DNA of 20,313 nt from JACQID01 sp035289125 (GTDB lineage Archaea > Aenigmatarchaeota > Aenigmatarchaeia > GW2011-AR5): assembly GCA_035289125.1 (NCBI GenBank), contig DATDXW010000009.1:1-20313 (forward strand), read 5' to 3'. Below the pieces are notes generated by a model. That model was not told where the DNA came from. It worked only from the letters and a program-made list of their open reading frames with translations, and ran no database searches. Position 1 is the first letter of the stretch; every line of letters begins with the position of its first letter. Of the stretch, positions 6,433-12,853 are shown one piece after another. A program made the translations under genes and the position numbers.

Positions 6433-6752
6433 AATCAAAAGGAATCGGTATAGAAGCGCAGGAGCCTAAAGCTATGTGCAGCGACGCCAAGTGCCCGTGG
6501 CACGGGCATGTAAAAGTCCGCGGCCGCGTGTTTATGGGCAAGGTATATTCAGCCAAGGCGCTGAAAACCGCCGTAGTCAGGTGGAATTATTATAATTATT
6601 CACAGAAGTTCGAGCGTTATGAAAGAAGGAACACAAAAGTCACCGCGTATAATCCGGAATGCATAAACGCAACTGCCGGAGATACTGTGACCATCGTGGA
6701 ATGCAGGCCGCTGTCCAAGACTAAAAAATTTGTGGTTGTTGAGAAAATATGA
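6426..6752 (+). CDS. rps17: Small subunit ribosomal protein uS17
   Basis: A 108-aa archaeal uS17, a primary 16S rRNA binder. The CPWHGHVKVRGRVFMGKV and RYERRNTKVTAYNP motifs identify it. The archaeal N-terminal extension is present, with cysteines at CSDAKCPWHG. The start overlaps rnp1 and the stop overlaps uL14 (ATGA). Confidence 0.95.
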   Translation: MVKSKGIGIEAQEPKAMCSDAKCPWHGHVKVRGRVFMGKVYSAKALKTAVVRWNYYNYSQKFERYERRNTKVTAYNPECINATAGDTVTIVECRPLSKTKKFVVVEKI

Positions 6753-7150
6753 AGGCTACTACATCGAGTATGACCAAAGGCGTACAGCTTATGTCGCACC
6801 TGCAGTGCGCCGACAACTCCGGGGCGAAAGAGCTGGAAATAATAGCCGTGAAAGGTTATCATGGCGTGCTCAGAAGACTGCCGGCAGCAGGCGTAGGCGA
6901 CGTGGTGGTGTGCACGGTCAAGAAAGGAAAGGAGAAAATGATGCACCAGATGGTGCATTGCGTCATAGTCAGGCAGAAGAAAGAATTCAGGAGAAATGAC
7001 GGCACCAGAATAAAATTTAGCGATAATGCCGCGGTTCTTGTGAACCCCAAGACTTTCGAGCCCACGGGCACGGAAATAAGAAGCGTTGTGGCACGGGAAG
7101 CCGTGGAGCGCTTCTCGATGATAGGCAAGATAGCAAGCATGGTGGTATGA
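6749..7150 (+). CDS. rpl14: Large subunit ribosomal protein uL14
   Basis: A 133-aa uL14 on the subunit interface, where initiation and anti-association factors bind. The signature CADNSGAKELEIIAVKG and the C-terminal PTGTEIRSVVAREAVERFSMIGKIASMVV are unmistakable. ATG 6749 overlaps the uS17 stop; an in-frame ATG at residue 8 is possible. The stop overlaps uL24 (ATGA). Confidence 0.96.
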   Translation: MKATTSSMTKGVQLMSHLQCADNSGAKELEIIAVKGYHGVLRRLPAAGVGDVVVCTVKKGKEKMMHQMVHCVIVRQKKEFRRNDGTRIKFSDNAAVLVNPKTFEPTGTEIRSVVAREAVERFSMIGKIASMVV

Positions 7151-7521
7151 TGAAGAAAATATATTCACGTTCATGGGTAGGCAGCAGCCAGCCGAGAAAG
7201 CAGCGCAAGTACAGGTACAATGCACCTTTGCACTTGCGCCACGCCATGATGGCGACGCATCTTGACAAAGCGCTACGCAAGGAAACAGGCAGGCGGTCGA
7301 TGAGCGTACGCAAAGGCGACGAAGTGGTCATCATGCGCGGGGAATTTCGCAAGCACAGCGGCAAAATCGTTCGCGTGGATATGAAAACGTTAAAGGTGTA
7401 CGTGGAAGGTGCAAAGAGAAAGAAGGCATCGGGGAAGGAGGTTGACATCCCCATTGACACGAGCAATCTGGTAATAACAAAGCTGTACAGGGATGACAAG
7501 AAACGCAAGGTGAGTAAATGA
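7147..7521 (+). CDS. rpl24: Large subunit ribosomal protein uL24
   Basis: A 124-aa archaeal uL24, a KOW-domain 50S assembly protein. The N-terminus SSQPRKQRKYRYNAPLHLR and the KOW segment VRKGDEVVIMRGEFRKHSGK are diagnostic. The final codons (DDKKRKVSK and stop) lie inside a 31-nt direct repeat whose second copy precedes eS4. ATGA at 7518 opens a relay frame through two inverted A elements. Confidence 0.95.
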   Translation: MMKKIYSRSWVGSSQPRKQRKYRYNAPLHLRHAMMATHLDKALRKETGRRSMSVRKGDEVVIMRGEFRKHSGKIVRVDMKTLKVYVEGAKRKKASGKEVDIPIDTSNLVITKLYRDDKKRKVSK

Positions 7522-7522
7522 C
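7492..7522 (+). repeat. Junction direct repeat, copy 1 (end of uL24)
   Basis: These 31 nt cover the last uL24 codons, an AAGGTGA SD and an ATGAC start. They match 7638-7668 at 26 of 31 positions, and all five differences are transitions. This looks like an old duplication of the uL24/eS4 border on both sides of the inserted elements. Confidence 0.85.
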
Positions 7523-7565
7523 ATACCCCTCGCTCGCTTTGCTCGCAAGTCGTATCCCATATTAT
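7523..7565 (-). repeat. Module A element (E6), inverted
   Basis: On the minus strand this reads as E5b (11648-11689) and matches it base for base from GCATAATATGG to GGGGTAT. Fold: ATAC, GA, CTTGC, GA, GC, loop AAA, GC, GA, GCGAG, GG, GTAT. It is antisense to the operon, so it cannot supply the eS4 SD, which comes from the duplicated border. Confidence 0.85.
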
Positions 7566-7636
7566 GCTTCCGCCCCCTCGATGCTGTATGACGCGTTACG
7601 CGCGTCAGTTCCCACCGAGTGCGTATCCCATATTAT
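7566..7636 (-). repeat. Composite module A + B element (E7), inverted
   Basis: On the minus strand it starts ATAATATGGGATAC, with CTCG/CGAG as inner stem and a G-rich 3' end leading through GCGGAAGC into E6. The E7-E6 joint resembles the E5a-E5b joint, so a two-unit cassette exists twice, in opposite orientations. The apical region holds B (7584-7608) with stem GACGCG/CGCGTC, a compensated variant of GACGCAC/GTGCGTC. Confidence 0.7.
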
Positions 7637-7637
7637 A

Positions 7638-7668
7638 GACGACAAGAAATGTAAGGTGAACAAATGAC
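7638..7668 (+). repeat. Junction direct repeat, copy 2 (before and over eS4 start)
   Basis: Second copy of 7492-7522. It carries AAGGTGA (7652-7658) and the ATGAC start of eS4, so eS4 kept its own SD and start codon while uL24 kept its C-terminus. Confidence 0.85.
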
Positions 7669-8344
7669 TTTAAAAAGAAATACCATGCCGGGATTCTGGA
7701 AAATGCAGAGGAAGACGAATAAGTTTGCAGTCGAGCCGCTACCGGGGCCCTACAAGAGAGCCGTTTCAATACCTTTGGCGGTGCTTTTGAGGGATATACT
7801 GAAATATTCGGCTACTGTGAGAGAAGCAAAGCACGTGCTGGGAGAGGGACTGGTGAAAGTGGATGGCATCACAAGAAAAGAACACAGATTCGCTGTAGGG
7901 GTTATGGACATAGTTTCCGTAGGCAGCGAGAATTACATAATCATGCCTGGAAAGAAGGGCCTCGAAACAAGGAAAATCAAAGATGTCACAAAAAGGCTGT
8001 ACAAAATAAACGGCAGAAGCGTAGTGAGACGCGGCAAAGTGCAGTTGCATCTTTATAACGGGTGGAATATGCTCGCAGAAGGCGACTATATGCCGGGTGA
8101 TACTCTAATAATGGAGACGGGGACGTTGAACATAAAAGGCGTGCTCAAGATGAAGGAAGGCTCGCATGTCGTGATAACCAAGGGCAAAAACAGCGGCATG
8201 CAGGGAAAGGTAAAGAAAATAATAATAACGAAAGGATCCCAGCCCAACATAATGGTCATCGAGAGCGACAACGGTGAGATAGCACTGCCGAAGGATTACG
8301 CTTACGTGATAGGCGAAGACAAGAGTGAAATAGAGAGTGAGTAA
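7664..8344 (+). CDS. rps4e: Small subunit ribosomal protein eS4
   Basis: A 226-aa archaeal/eukaryotic eS4. In order: the N-terminal eS4 segment (P.FWKMQRKTNKFAVEPLPGPYKR..SIPL), an S4-type RNA-binding domain (about 40-100), the central eS4 domain, and a C-terminal KOW-like segment (GSHVVITKGKNSGMQGKV). SD AAGGTGA lies 5 nt before the ATG. The stop TAA is part of the first bases of element E3 (TAATATGG). Confidence 0.95.
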   Translation: MTLKRNTMPGFWKMQRKTNKFAVEPLPGPYKRAVSIPLAVLLRDILKYSATVREAKHVLGEGLVKVDGITRKEHRFAVGVMDIVSVGSENYIIMPGKKGLETRKIKDVTKRLYKINGRSVVRRGKVQLHLYNGWNMLAEGDYMPGDTLIMETGTLNIKGVLKMKEGSHVVITKGKNSGMQGKVKKIIITKGSQPNIMVIESDNGEIALPKDYAYVIGEDKSEIESE

Positions 8345-8376
8345 TATGGGATACGCACTCGCAAAGCGAGGGGTAT
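8342..8376 (+). repeat. Module A element (E3) before uL5, minimal form
   Basis: TAATATGG, then ATAC (8351-8354), GCA, CTCGC, loop AAA, GCGAG, GG, GTAT (8373-8376). It is the shortest clear copy. GAGGGG lies 7 nt before ATG 8381. The 8-mer TAATATGG occurs at both borders (8342-8349 and 8377-8384). Confidence 0.75.
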
Positions 8377-8390
8377 TAATATGGATATGA
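8346..8390 (+). other. Relay micro-ORF from eS4 to uL5 (14 aa)
   Basis: ATG 8346 lies 1 nt after the eS4 stop. The frame (MGYALAKRGVLIWI) runs through E3 and stops at TGA 8388-8390, overlapping ATG 8387 (ATGA), which is in frame with uL5. The whole gap is thus crossed without leaving a stop-to-start contact. Confidence 0.4.
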
Positions 8391-8872
8391 AAATCATACG
8401 GATTGAGAAAGTGGTCTGCAACATTGGATGCGGCACTCATACGCCCGTGGAAAACGCGAAGAAGGTGCTGGATGCGTTGTCAGGCAAAAAATCTGTAATA
8501 ATCAAGACATACAAGAGGAACACATTCGGCGTGCCGAAAAACAAACCGATAGGATGCAAGGTAACCGTGCGCAAAGGTAGCGAGGCGTTCTTTAAAAGAA
8601 TGATTGATGCCAATGAGGGGAAGCTGAAGCAGGCGAACTTCGACAACCACGGAAATTTCGCTTTCGGCATAAAGGAGTACATAGACATCCCAGGCATGGA
8701 ATATGAACCGAAGATAGGCATACTCGGCATGGACGTGTGCGTCGCCCTTGAAAGGCCCGGTTATTCCGTGAAAAGAAGGAGGCATCCGGACAAAATAGGG
8801 AAGAAGCATGTAATAACAAAGGAAGAGGCAATAAAATTCGTGAAAGACAAGTTCAATGTCAAGGTCGAATAA
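8381..8872 (+). CDS. rpl5: Large subunit ribosomal protein uL5
   Basis: A 163-aa uL5, a 5S rRNA binder at the central protuberance. Motifs: IEKVVCNIGCG near the N-terminus, RNTFGVPKNKPIGCKVTVR, and the C-terminal GIKEYIDIPGMEYEPKIGILGMDV. Two in-frame starts exist: ATG 8381 (7 nt from GAGGGG) and ATG 8387 (overlapping the micro-ORF stop). The conserved region begins after both. Confidence 0.95.
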   Translation: MDMKIIRIEKVVCNIGCGTHTPVENAKKVLDALSGKKSVIIKTYKRNTFGVPKNKPIGCKVTVRKGSEAFFKRMIDANEGKLKQANFDNHGNFAFGIKEYIDIPGMEYEPKIGILGMDVCVALERPGYSVKRRRHPDKIGKKHVITKEEAIKFVKDKFNVKVE

Positions 8873-8874
8873 TT

Positions 8875-9033
8875 ATGAGAAACAAAGCAGTGAAAAGGAA
8901 GCAGGGCCGTGGCTCAAGGAAATGCCAGCGATGCGGTACCATGCGCGGCATGATAAGAAAATACGGGCTCGTATATTGCAGGCGATGCTTCCGCGAGGTA
9001 GCATTGGACATTGGCTTCAGAAAATATGGGTGA
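8875..9033 (+). CDS. rps14: Small subunit ribosomal protein uS14, zinc-binding
   Basis: A 52-aa zinc-binding uS14 in the 30S head. The four ligands are the CQRC and CRRC pairs, set in GRGSRKCQRCG...RKYGLVYCRRCFREVA with the end IGFRKYG, as in archaeal and eukaryotic uS14. The ATG lies 2 nt after the uL5 stop, and the stop ends 5 nt before uS8. Its last codons supply the GGGTGA SD of uS8. Confidence 0.95.
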   Translation: MRNKAVKRKQGRGSRKCQRCGTMRGMIRKYGLVYCRRCFREVALDIGFRKYG

Positions 9034-9038
9034 AAGAT

Positions 9039-9425
9039 ATGAGGCATGACATGGTTTCGGACGTGATGTATACGTTGAATAACGCGGACAGGTTCGGCAA
9101 GCGTGACTGCTCCGTGCCTGCGTCCAACGTTGTAAAAGAGGCTCTTAAGATACTGCAGGAAGAAGGTTACATAGGAAGCTTCGAGCTTGTGGACGATGGG
9201 AAGTCAGGAACGTTCAGGGTGGAGATGATAGGTAAAATCAACAATTCCCGTGCCATAAGGCCGCGCTTTTCATCGCGCAGCAACAATTACGAAAAATGGG
9301 AACGCAGATATCTGCCGTCCCGCGACATAGGCGTACTCATAGTTTCCACGGCTTCGGGTATGATGACCCAGAAAAAGGCGCGGGATGCCGGAATTGGAGG
9401 AAAGCTGCTGGCTTATGTATACTGA
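9039..9425 (+). CDS. rps8: Small subunit ribosomal protein uS8
   Basis: A 128-aa uS8, a primary binder of the 16S central domain. The N-terminus MRHDMVSDVMYTLNNADRFG, NVVKEALKILQEEGYIGSFE, and the C-terminal SRDIGVLIVSTASGMMTQKKAR..GIGGKLLAYVY are typical. ATG 9039 follows GGGTGA (9029-9034). The open frame extends upstream of this ATG but there reads out of phase through uS14. Confidence 0.96.
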   Translation: MRHDMVSDVMYTLNNADRFGKRDCSVPASNVVKEALKILQEEGYIGSFELVDDGKSGTFRVEMIGKINNSRAIRPRFSSRSNNYEKWERRYLPSRDIGVLIVSTASGMMTQKKARDAGIGGKLLAYVY

Positions 9426-9438
9426 GAAGGCGAAATAT

Positions 9439-9486
9439 ATGGGAATAAATAATATGGCATCGACTTGCGGAGCAAGGGGATCATGA
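9439..9486 (+). other. Relay micro-ORF between uS8 and uL6 (15 aa)
   Basis: ATG 9439, 13 nt after the uS8 stop and behind a GAAGG, reads MGINNMASTCGARGS in frame through the module A ATG (9454) and stops at TGA 9484-9486. That stop overlaps the uL6 ATG 9483 (ATGA). Confidence 0.4.
9448..9482 (+). repeat. Module A element (E4) before uL6, ATC/GAT variant
   Basis: AATAATATGGC, then ATC (9459-9461), GA, CTTGC, loop GGA, GCAAG, GG, GAT (9479-9481), C, and the uL6 ATG. Relative to the common form, ATAC/GTAT is replaced by ATC/GAT on both strands, a compensated change. The 3' strand AAGGGGATC resembles the extended archaeal SD GGTGATC. Confidence 0.75.
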
Positions 9487-10016
9487 AAAAAGAAATAGCG
9501 ATACCGAAAGGCGTGGACGTAAACGCAGAAGGGATGAAAGTCACGGTGAAGGGTCCCAAAGGGATGCTGGAACGGGATTTCCACAATCCTACGATGCGCG
9601 GGATAAATATCGAGATAGGCGAGTGGTTTTCCGTTTCGTCTGAAGACGAAAGCAGGCGGATAAAGGCTATGGTAGGGACGATAGCGGCGCATGTACGGAA
9701 CATGATAATAGGAGTCACGAAAGGCTACGAATACACGCTGGGAATACACTACTCGCACTTTCCTATAAATGTAGAAGTGAAAGGGGACGAAATACACGTC
9801 AAGAACTTCTTCGGCGAAAAGGGCGCGCGCATAGCACGGACATTCGGGAAAGTGGAAGTCAAGGCGACTAAAGACGTGATAACCGTGAAAGGCATAAATT
9901 CCGAGGACGTCGGGCAGACAGCCCTTAATATAGAGCAGATATGCCGAATAAGCGGCAAGGACAGGAGAATATTCAACGACGGCATATACATAACGTCAAA
10001 GGGGGCGGGAGCATGA
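9483..10016 (+). CDS. rpl6: Large subunit ribosomal protein uL6
   Basis: A 177-aa archaeal uL6 near the GTPase-associated centre. Two uL6 repeats are visible: IPKGVDVNAEGMKVTVKGPKG at the start, and KVEVKATKDVITVKGINSEDVGQTALNIEQICRI in the second half, with ending KDRRIFNDGIYI. ATG 9483 is preferred to an upstream in-frame TTG 9465, which lies inside module A. The stop overlaps eL32 (ATGA). Confidence 0.95.
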   Translation: MKKEIAIPKGVDVNAEGMKVTVKGPKGMLERDFHNPTMRGINIEIGEWFSVSSEDESRRIKAMVGTIAAHVRNMIIGVTKGYEYTLGIHYSHFPINVEVKGDEIHVKNFFGEKGARIARTFGKVEVKATKDVITVKGINSEDVGQTALNIEQICRISGKDRRIFNDGIYITSKGAGA

Positions 10017-10417
10017 GCAAGAAATTCAAGAATCAGGACTTCCGCCGCTTCAAGCGGATAGGCACAAAATGGCGCTTTCCGCCAGGCAGCCAGAGCAAGC
10101 TGCGTATCGGGAACAAAGGTGCAGGCATAAAGCCGAATGTAGGATACAGGACGGCGAAGGCGACGCGCTATACGGTGAACGGCAAAACGGTTACAGATGT
10201 CTATAACGCGAATCTTGCGGGTGCTGGAAAGGTCATACGGATAGCTTCTTCCGTGGGAAGAAAGAAGCTGCTGGTAATAGAAAGCGAAGCGAGAAAACTG
10301 GGAATAGAGATACTCAACAAAGGAAGGATAGTGCGGTTGATGAAATCGATAAAGAATAAAAGGAAGGCTGAGAAAGCTACACCACCTCCGAAAGAAGGAG
10401 ACGGTAAAAACGGATGA
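10013..10417 (+). CDS. rpl32e: Large subunit ribosomal protein eL32
   Basis: A 134-aa eL32, specific to archaea and eukaryotes. FKNQDFRRFKRIGTKWRFPPGSQSK and KAGIKPNVGYRTAK-like segments identify it, and VIRIASSVGRKKLLVIESEARKLGI is the conserved second half. The C-terminus is Lys/Pro rich. The start ATG overlaps the uL6 stop and follows GGGGGCGG. Confidence 0.93.
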   Translation: MSKKFKNQDFRRFKRIGTKWRFPPGSQSKLRIGNKGAGIKPNVGYRTAKATRYTVNGKTVTDVYNANLAGAGKVIRIASSVGRKKLLVIESEARKLGIEILNKGRIVRLMKSIKNKRKAEKATPPPKEGDGKNG

Positions 10418-10429
10418 TAAGTGACAATC

Positions 10430-10585
10430 ATGTTCATAAAATTTGCAAACGATAAGTGCCCGATATGCGGGAACGGCGGAAGCGCGATAGATAAGAGCCT
10501 GTTTAAATGCTCGGGATGCGACATGGCGTATGACCGATTCAGCATATTCGGCGAGCCGCGCGACCGTGGGGAGCATTGGAACTGA
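10430..10585 (+). CDS. Small zinc-ribbon protein (51 aa) between eL32 and eL19
   Basis: The protein has a treble-clef or ribbon-like pair CPICG (residues 10-14) and CSGC (27-30), spaced 13 residues apart, then an aromatic, charged tail ending GEHWN. Such four-Cys ribbons usually bind Zn and often rRNA, but I cannot name this one. In-frame start choices are GTG 10421 and ATG 10430. The stop lies 2 nt before the eL19 ATG, so it is co-translated with ribosomal proteins. eL32 is normally followed directly by eL19. It may be a lineage-specific ribosomal or assembly protein; that is inference. Confidence 0.8.
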   Translation: MFIKFANDKCPICGNGGSAIDKSLFKCSGCDMAYDRFSIFGEPRDRGEHWN

Positions 10586-10587
10586 CT

Positions 10588-11046
10588 ATGACGCTCTTAT
10601 CACAGAAAAGGCTGGCATCGCGCATATTGAAATGTGGAACAGGCCGCGTATGGATGGACCCGGCGAGGAACAAGGACGCCGAGGAAGCTATAACGGCTGC
10701 GGACATAAGAAAACTATGCGAAGCCGGCGTGATAAAAGAAAAGAGGGAGAAGGGCAATAGCTCGGGTAGAAAGCACGACGCGGCAAAGCAGAGAAGCAAG
10801 GGAAGGCGGAAGGGGCGCGGCTCCAGAAAAGGGAAGGCAACCGCTTTCCTGTCAAGGAAAGAAGCATGGATGAGAACCATACGCGCCCTGCGGAGCAAGC
10901 TTCGCGAAATAAGGCTGCGCATGGGAAAGAGAGATTTCCGCGTCGTTTACAGGAAAGCGGGCAGCGGGTTTTTCCGAAGTCGTGCGCACATGATGGTATT
11001 CATAGAGAGAAACAAGATGATGAAAGATGATGAGAAGAAGGCGTGA
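10588..11046 (+). CDS. rpl19e: Large subunit ribosomal protein eL19
   Basis: A 152-aa eL19. TLLSQKRLASRILKCGTGRVWMDP and the linker SKGRRKGRGSRKGKATAFLSRKEAWM are diagnostic, and a long basic C-terminal helix follows. ATG 10588 is preferred; a TTG at 10576 is in frame. The 3' end overlaps uL18 by 20 nt. Confidence 0.95.
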   Translation: MTLLSQKRLASRILKCGTGRVWMDPARNKDAEEAITAADIRKLCEAGVIKEKREKGNSSGRKHDAAKQRSKGRRKGRGSRKGKATAFLSRKEAWMRTIRALRSKLREIRLRMGKRDFRVVYRKAGSGFFRSRAHMMVFIERNKMMKDDEKKA

Positions 11047-11578
11047 GCAAAAGACGGATTATGCCCAGAGGCTGGCCCTGCTTAAGAGCATGGAAAAGCG
11101 GCTTGTGGTACGGAAAGGCAGCAATCGCATACTCATACAGATAGTGGAATACACGCCTGACGGCGACATGACACTGGCAAGTGCCAATTCCCTTGAGCTT
11201 GCCAAGGTCGGATGGAAAGGGCATCCGGGCAACATGCCTTCGGCATACCTTACAGGATTGCTCATAGGCAGGAAAGCTTTGCAGAAAGGCATAAAGAAAG
11301 TGGTCGTGGACATAGGCACGCAATACTCGCATGCTACCGGGGTGCTGTATGCGGCAGTGAAAGGCGCCAAAGACGCAGGTGTGGACATACCTGTTTCTGC
11401 CGTGCCTGATGAGGGAAGAATAAACGGGACGCATATTGCGCGCTACGCCGCGGAGCTGAAGAAAAGCGGGAAAGCCAGATATGAAAAGCAGTTCTCCGCG
11501 ATGCTCAAGAAAGGGACCACTCCAGAAGATGTGCCTAAAAACTTTGAAGAAGTAAAAGCGTCTATATCAAGGTCGTAA
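11027..11578 (+). CDS. rpl18: Large subunit ribosomal protein uL18
   Basis: A 183-aa archaeal uL18 that binds 5S rRNA. Features: KTDYAQRLALLKS..RLVVRKGSNRILIQIVEY, then KVGWKGHPGNMPSAYLTGLLIGRKA and HIARYAAELK. ATG 11027 or 11030 could start it. The stop TAA lies 2 nt before ATG 11581 of the relay frame through the tandem A elements. Confidence 0.95.
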   Translation: MMRRRREQKTDYAQRLALLKSMEKRLVVRKGSNRILIQIVEYTPDGDMTLASANSLELAKVGWKGHPGNMPSAYLTGLLIGRKALQKGIKKVVVDIGTQYSHATGVLYAAVKGAKDAGVDIPVSAVPDEGRINGTHIARYAAELKKSGKARYEKQFSAMLKKGTTPEDVPKNFEEVKASISRS

Positions 11579-11598
11579 GTATGAAAGGAATGATTGAA

Positions 11599-11640
11599 TA
11601 TATATGGGATACGACTTGCGAGCAAAGCGAGCGAGGGGTC
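11599..11640 (+). repeat. Module A element (E5a), first of a tandem pair
   Basis: ATATGGGATACGACTTGC... followed by AGCAAAGCGA, GCGAGGGGTC. The inner stem CTTGC/GCGAG and the GA/GA and GC/GC pairs around loop AAA are intact. The last bases (GTC rather than GTAT) break the outer helix. Confidence 0.8.
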
Positions 11641-11647
11641 GGAAGCA

Positions 11648-11689
11648 TAATATGGGATACGACTTGCGAGCAAAGCGAGCGAGGGGTAT
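11648..11689 (+). repeat. Module A element (E5b), second of a tandem pair
   Basis: Identical to E5a across the hairpin but with intact outer pairing ATAC/GTAT. It matches the inverted E6 exactly for about 45 nt. GAGGGG (11681-11686) lies 4 nt before GTG 11691 and 10 nt before ATG 11697, both in frame with uS5. Confidence 0.85.
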
Positions 11690-11696
11690 TGTGATT

Positions 11697-12344
11697 ATGG
11701 AAAACGAAAACTGGGTTCCGAAAACGGCGCTGGGCAAGAAAGTCATGAGCGGCGAGATAGCCACCATGGACGACGTGTTCGCGTCCGGAAAGATAATCAA
11801 GGAACGGGAAATAGTTGACAAGCTTTTGCCGACTCTGAGCAACGAGATCATATACATCGGTGGCTCTGCCGGAAAGGGAGGCGGAAAAAGAACGACGCCT
11901 ACAAAGAGAACGACGAGAATGCACGCGAGCGGAAGGCGTTATACCATCTCATCGCTGGCATGCATAGGCAACAAGGACGGTTATATAGGGCTTGGCACGG
12001 CATCTTCGCAGGACAATAGGAAAGCGATTTTCAAAGCCACTGAAAATGCCAAGCTGAACATGATACCCGTGATGAGGGGATGCGGATCGTGGGAATGCGC
12101 ATGCGGGCAGTCTCATTCCATTCCGATGCAGACAGAGGGCAGGTACGGTTCGGTGAACGTGAAACTTCTGCCTGCGCCCAAGGGCATCGGGTTGTGCATA
12201 AACAACGAGGCAAAGAAGATAATGAGGCTTGCGGGAATAAAGGACATATGGGTGAAAAGCCGCGGGCATACGTCAAGCCACATCAATTATGCTTACGCCG
12301 TTTTTGACGCACTGAAGAAAATGAACGTTTATAAGGGGAAATGA
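11697..12344 (+). CDS. rps5: Small subunit ribosomal protein uS5
   Basis: A 215-aa archaeal uS5 at the mRNA entry channel. The double-stranded RNA-binding domain RRYTISSLACIGNKDGYIGLGTASSQDNRKAI and the C-terminal domain GSVNVKLLPAPKGIGLCINNEAKKIMRLAGIKDIWVKS are clear. ATG 11697 gives the expected N-terminus WVPKTALGKKV; GTG 11691 adds two residues. The frame remains open upstream through both A copies to ATG 11604, which would add a repeat-encoded MGYDLRAKRARG twice. I take that as accidental. Confidence 0.95.
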   Translation: MENENWVPKTALGKKVMSGEIATMDDVFASGKIIKEREIVDKLLPTLSNEIIYIGGSAGKGGGKRTTPTKRTTRMHASGRRYTISSLACIGNKDGYIGLGTASSQDNRKAIFKATENAKLNMIPVMRGCGSWECACGQSHSIPMQTEGRYGSVNVKLLPAPKGIGLCINNEAKKIMRLAGIKDIWVKSRGHTSSHINYAYAVFDALKKMNVYKGK

Positions 12345-12345
12345 T

Positions 12346-12666
12346 ATGTTGGCAGCAATAAGATTACGTGGGAGTGCTTCGACAAGAAAGAGCATAGAAG
12401 ACACTCTTAGAATACTGGGCATGGGCAGGATGAACTCGGCTATCATTGTTGAAGACAGTGAGCAGAAAAAAGGCATGTTGCTCAAAGCCGGAGATTACAT
12501 AACGTGGGGAGAAGCCACAGAAGAGACTAAACAAATAATAGAGAAAATGAAAGGGCACCTCAAGCCTGCCAAAGGCGGAATAAAAGGCATACGCGGCAGG
12601 TATCCCAAAGGCGAGATGGGATATCGCGGCAGCGCGATAAACGAGTTAATAAAGAAAATGTTATAA
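12346..12666 (+). CDS. rpl30: Large subunit ribosomal protein uL30
   Basis: A 106-aa uL30. The first 60 residues hold the family core (AIRLRGSASTRKSIEDTLRILGMGRMNSAIIVED), and GIKGIRGRYPKGEMGYRGSAINELIKKML is the archaeal C-terminal part. Archaeal uL30 is commonly about 150 aa, so the linker is shortened here. ATG lies 1 nt after the uS5 stop and follows AAGGGG. The stop is immediately followed by a GTG that opens a 4-codon frame. Confidence 0.92.
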   Translation: MLAAIRLRGSASTRKSIEDTLRILGMGRMNSAIIVEDSEQKKGMLLKAGDYITWGEATEETKQIIEKMKGHLKPAKGGIKGIRGRYPKGEMGYRGSAINELIKKML

Positions 12667-12678
12667 GTGAGTGAAGTA

Positions 12679-12760
12679 TAATATGGCATCGGCTTGGAAG
12701 CTGTCAGACGCACAGCTGGGCAAAGCCGTCATACAGAATCGTGCGTCAAGTTGCCGAAGC
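12679..12760 (+). repeat. Composite module A + B element (E9)
   Basis: TAATATGGCATCGGCTTGG at the 5' end is the ATC-type A start; a 3' GGGGAT is not recognisable, so the A part looks decayed. The B part, GACGCAC (12707-12713) with GTGCGTC (12741-12747), and its interior are highly similar to those of E2 (3831-3893). Confidence 0.65.
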
Positions 12761-12780
12761 AAATAGCAGCAAGCACACAT

Positions 12781-12853
12781 AATAATATGGGATACGACGC
12801 GATGGGAACCGACGCACAGCGGTGCGTCAATTCACTCCGAGAATGCGGGGTAT
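12781..12853 (+). repeat. Composite module A + B element (E8)
   Basis: AATAATATGG, ATAC (12792-12795), GA, CGC, ... GCG, GG, GTAT (12850-12853). The inner stem CGC/GCG replaces CTTGC/GCGAG, a compensated difference. The B copy is GACGCAC (12811-12817), loop AGCG, GTGCGTC (12822-12828), followed by AATTCA. It closely resembles the B copy in the tRNA-Gly intron. Confidence 0.7.

Larger units (their letters stand above)
7518..7667 (+). other. Relay micro-ORF spanning the uL24-eS4 gap (49 aa)
   Basis: ATG 7518 overlaps the uL24 stop (ATGA), and TGA 7665-7667 overlaps the eS4 ATG at 7664 (again ATGA). The 49-codon frame is open through two A elements and one B hairpin, all in inverted orientation. 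It ends DDKKCKVNK, a duplicate of the uL24 C-terminus DDKKRKVSK. It is probably a coupling frame created when the border was duplicated, not a conserved protein. The two-sided 4-nt overlap is exact. Confidence 0.5.
11581..11694 (+). other. Relay micro-ORF spanning the uL18-uS5 gap (37 aa)
   Basis: ATG 11581 is 2 nt after the uL18 stop, and TGA 11692-11694 is 2 nt before the uS5 ATG. The frame crosses both tandem A copies and reads the repeat WDTTCEQSERGV twice. It uses a different phase of module A from that used at E2, E3 and E4 (which read MGYD or MAST). A separate frame from ATG 11604 also runs open into uS5. Confidence 0.45.

Noticed and set aside
7518..7667. Calling the 49-aa frame a conventional gene
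   Set aside because: Its content is inverted repeat elements plus a duplicated uL24 tail; better described as a relay frame.
8856..9038. Long N-terminal extension of uS8
   Set aside because: The frame upstream of ATG 9039 lies over uS14 in another phase, and the uS8 family start coincides with ATG 9039 behind GGGTGA.
9749..10576. 275-aa minus-strand frame
   Set aside because: Antisense to uL6, eL32 and the zinc-ribbon gene; no domain.
11604..11696. Repeat-encoded N-terminal extension of uS5
   Set aside because: It consists only of two copies of MGYDLRAKRARG with a linker from the tandem elements; uS5 family N-terminus begins after it.
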